From positions 1-8,040 of the forward strand of contig DATHGT010000175.1 of NCBI GenBank assembly GCA_035317605.1: a stretch of DNA of 8,040 nt, in the 5' to 3' direction. Both the position numbers and the translations under genes were made by a program. Position 1 is the stretch's first letter, and each line of letters begins with the position of its first letter. Below, piece after piece: positions 7,943 through 8,040 of this stretch. The notes beneath the pieces were generated by a model, which made no database searches, had not been told where the DNA came from, and worked only from the letters and a program-made list of their open reading frames with translations. The DNA is from DATHGT01 sp035317605. Its GTDB lineage: Bacteria > Methylomirabilota > Methylomirabilia > Rokubacteriales > CSP1-6.

Positions 7943-8040
7943 CAGGCTCGATCCAGACCCGGCGCACGATCTCCCAGATCGCGGCGAGCAACGGTACCGA
8001 GACCAGGGCGCCGATGAGTCCGGCCAGATGAGCGCCCGCG
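7935..8040 (-). CDS. C-terminal end of a membrane transporter resembling the AI-2E/PerM family (partial)
   Basis: Only the last 34 codons and a TAA stop (7935-7937) are in the window; the start lies beyond position 8040. The frame reads as a hydrophobic stretch with small residues, GLIGALVSVPLLAAIWEIV, followed by a short charged tail (RRVWIEPDD). A Gly/Ala-rich helix ending in a 'VPLLAA'-type motif just before the C-terminus is typical of AI-2E family transporters (PF01594), multi-pass inner-membrane proteins. The other two frames on this strand give Arg-rich, non-hydrophobic translations. The stop overlaps the start of the shikimate kinase by 8 nt, so the two genes are probably co-transcribed. 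The family call rests on one helix and could be another multi-pass membrane protein; that a coding frame ends here is much safer. Confidence 0.6.
   Translation of the reverse strand, partial: AGAHLAGLIGALVSVPLLAAIWEIVRRVWIEPDD

Overview
The window is a GC-rich bacterial segment in which every convincing gene lies on the minus strand, so transcription runs from high to low coordinates. Very high third-position GC, tight packing and long open antisense frames are typical of high-GC genomes. The mix of a shikimate kinase, an amidase, a D-aminoacylase-like amidohydrolase and a GAF/PAS kinase with a sigma-54 activator is compatible with environmental lineages such as Methylomirabilota/Rokubacteria or deltaproteobacterial groups. 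That placement is a guess from style, not from a marker gene.

In transcription order: the last 34 residues of a membrane protein resembling the AI-2E/PerM transporter family (7935-8040, cut by the window edge); a shikimate kinase, aroK (7409-7942); an amidase-signature enzyme (6120-7412); an N-acyl-D-amino-acid deacylase (4510-6105); a soluble GAF-GAF-PAS histidine kinase of the NtrB type (1985-4513); and an NtrC-type sigma-54 response regulator (633-1988). Spacing is extremely tight: three junctions are ATGA start/stop overlaps, one is an 8-nt overlap and one is a 14-nt gap. These six genes probably form one translationally coupled operon whose promoter lies outside the window.

Downstream of the regulator is a 143-nt gap followed by a small solo receiver-like protein (145-489) that has lost the acidic pair and the conserved lysine. 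The gap holds the most interesting signal. At 548-563 (minus strand) there is a good match to the sigma-54 -24/-12 promoter with exact GG-N10-GC spacing. About 80-115 bp upstream of its predicted start lie a 17-bp dyad and a third half-site, the geometry expected of an enhancer for an NtrC-type activator. The simplest reading is that the sigma-54 regulator of this operon switches on the small receiver-like gene next to it, giving a local regulatory circuit.

Positions 1-144 carry no convincing gene. They hold a 10-bp hairpin, a second G/C-rich hairpin followed by a T-rich tail that looks like an intrinsic terminator for the minus strand, and a 27-bp tandem duplication covering the terminator's C-run and tail.
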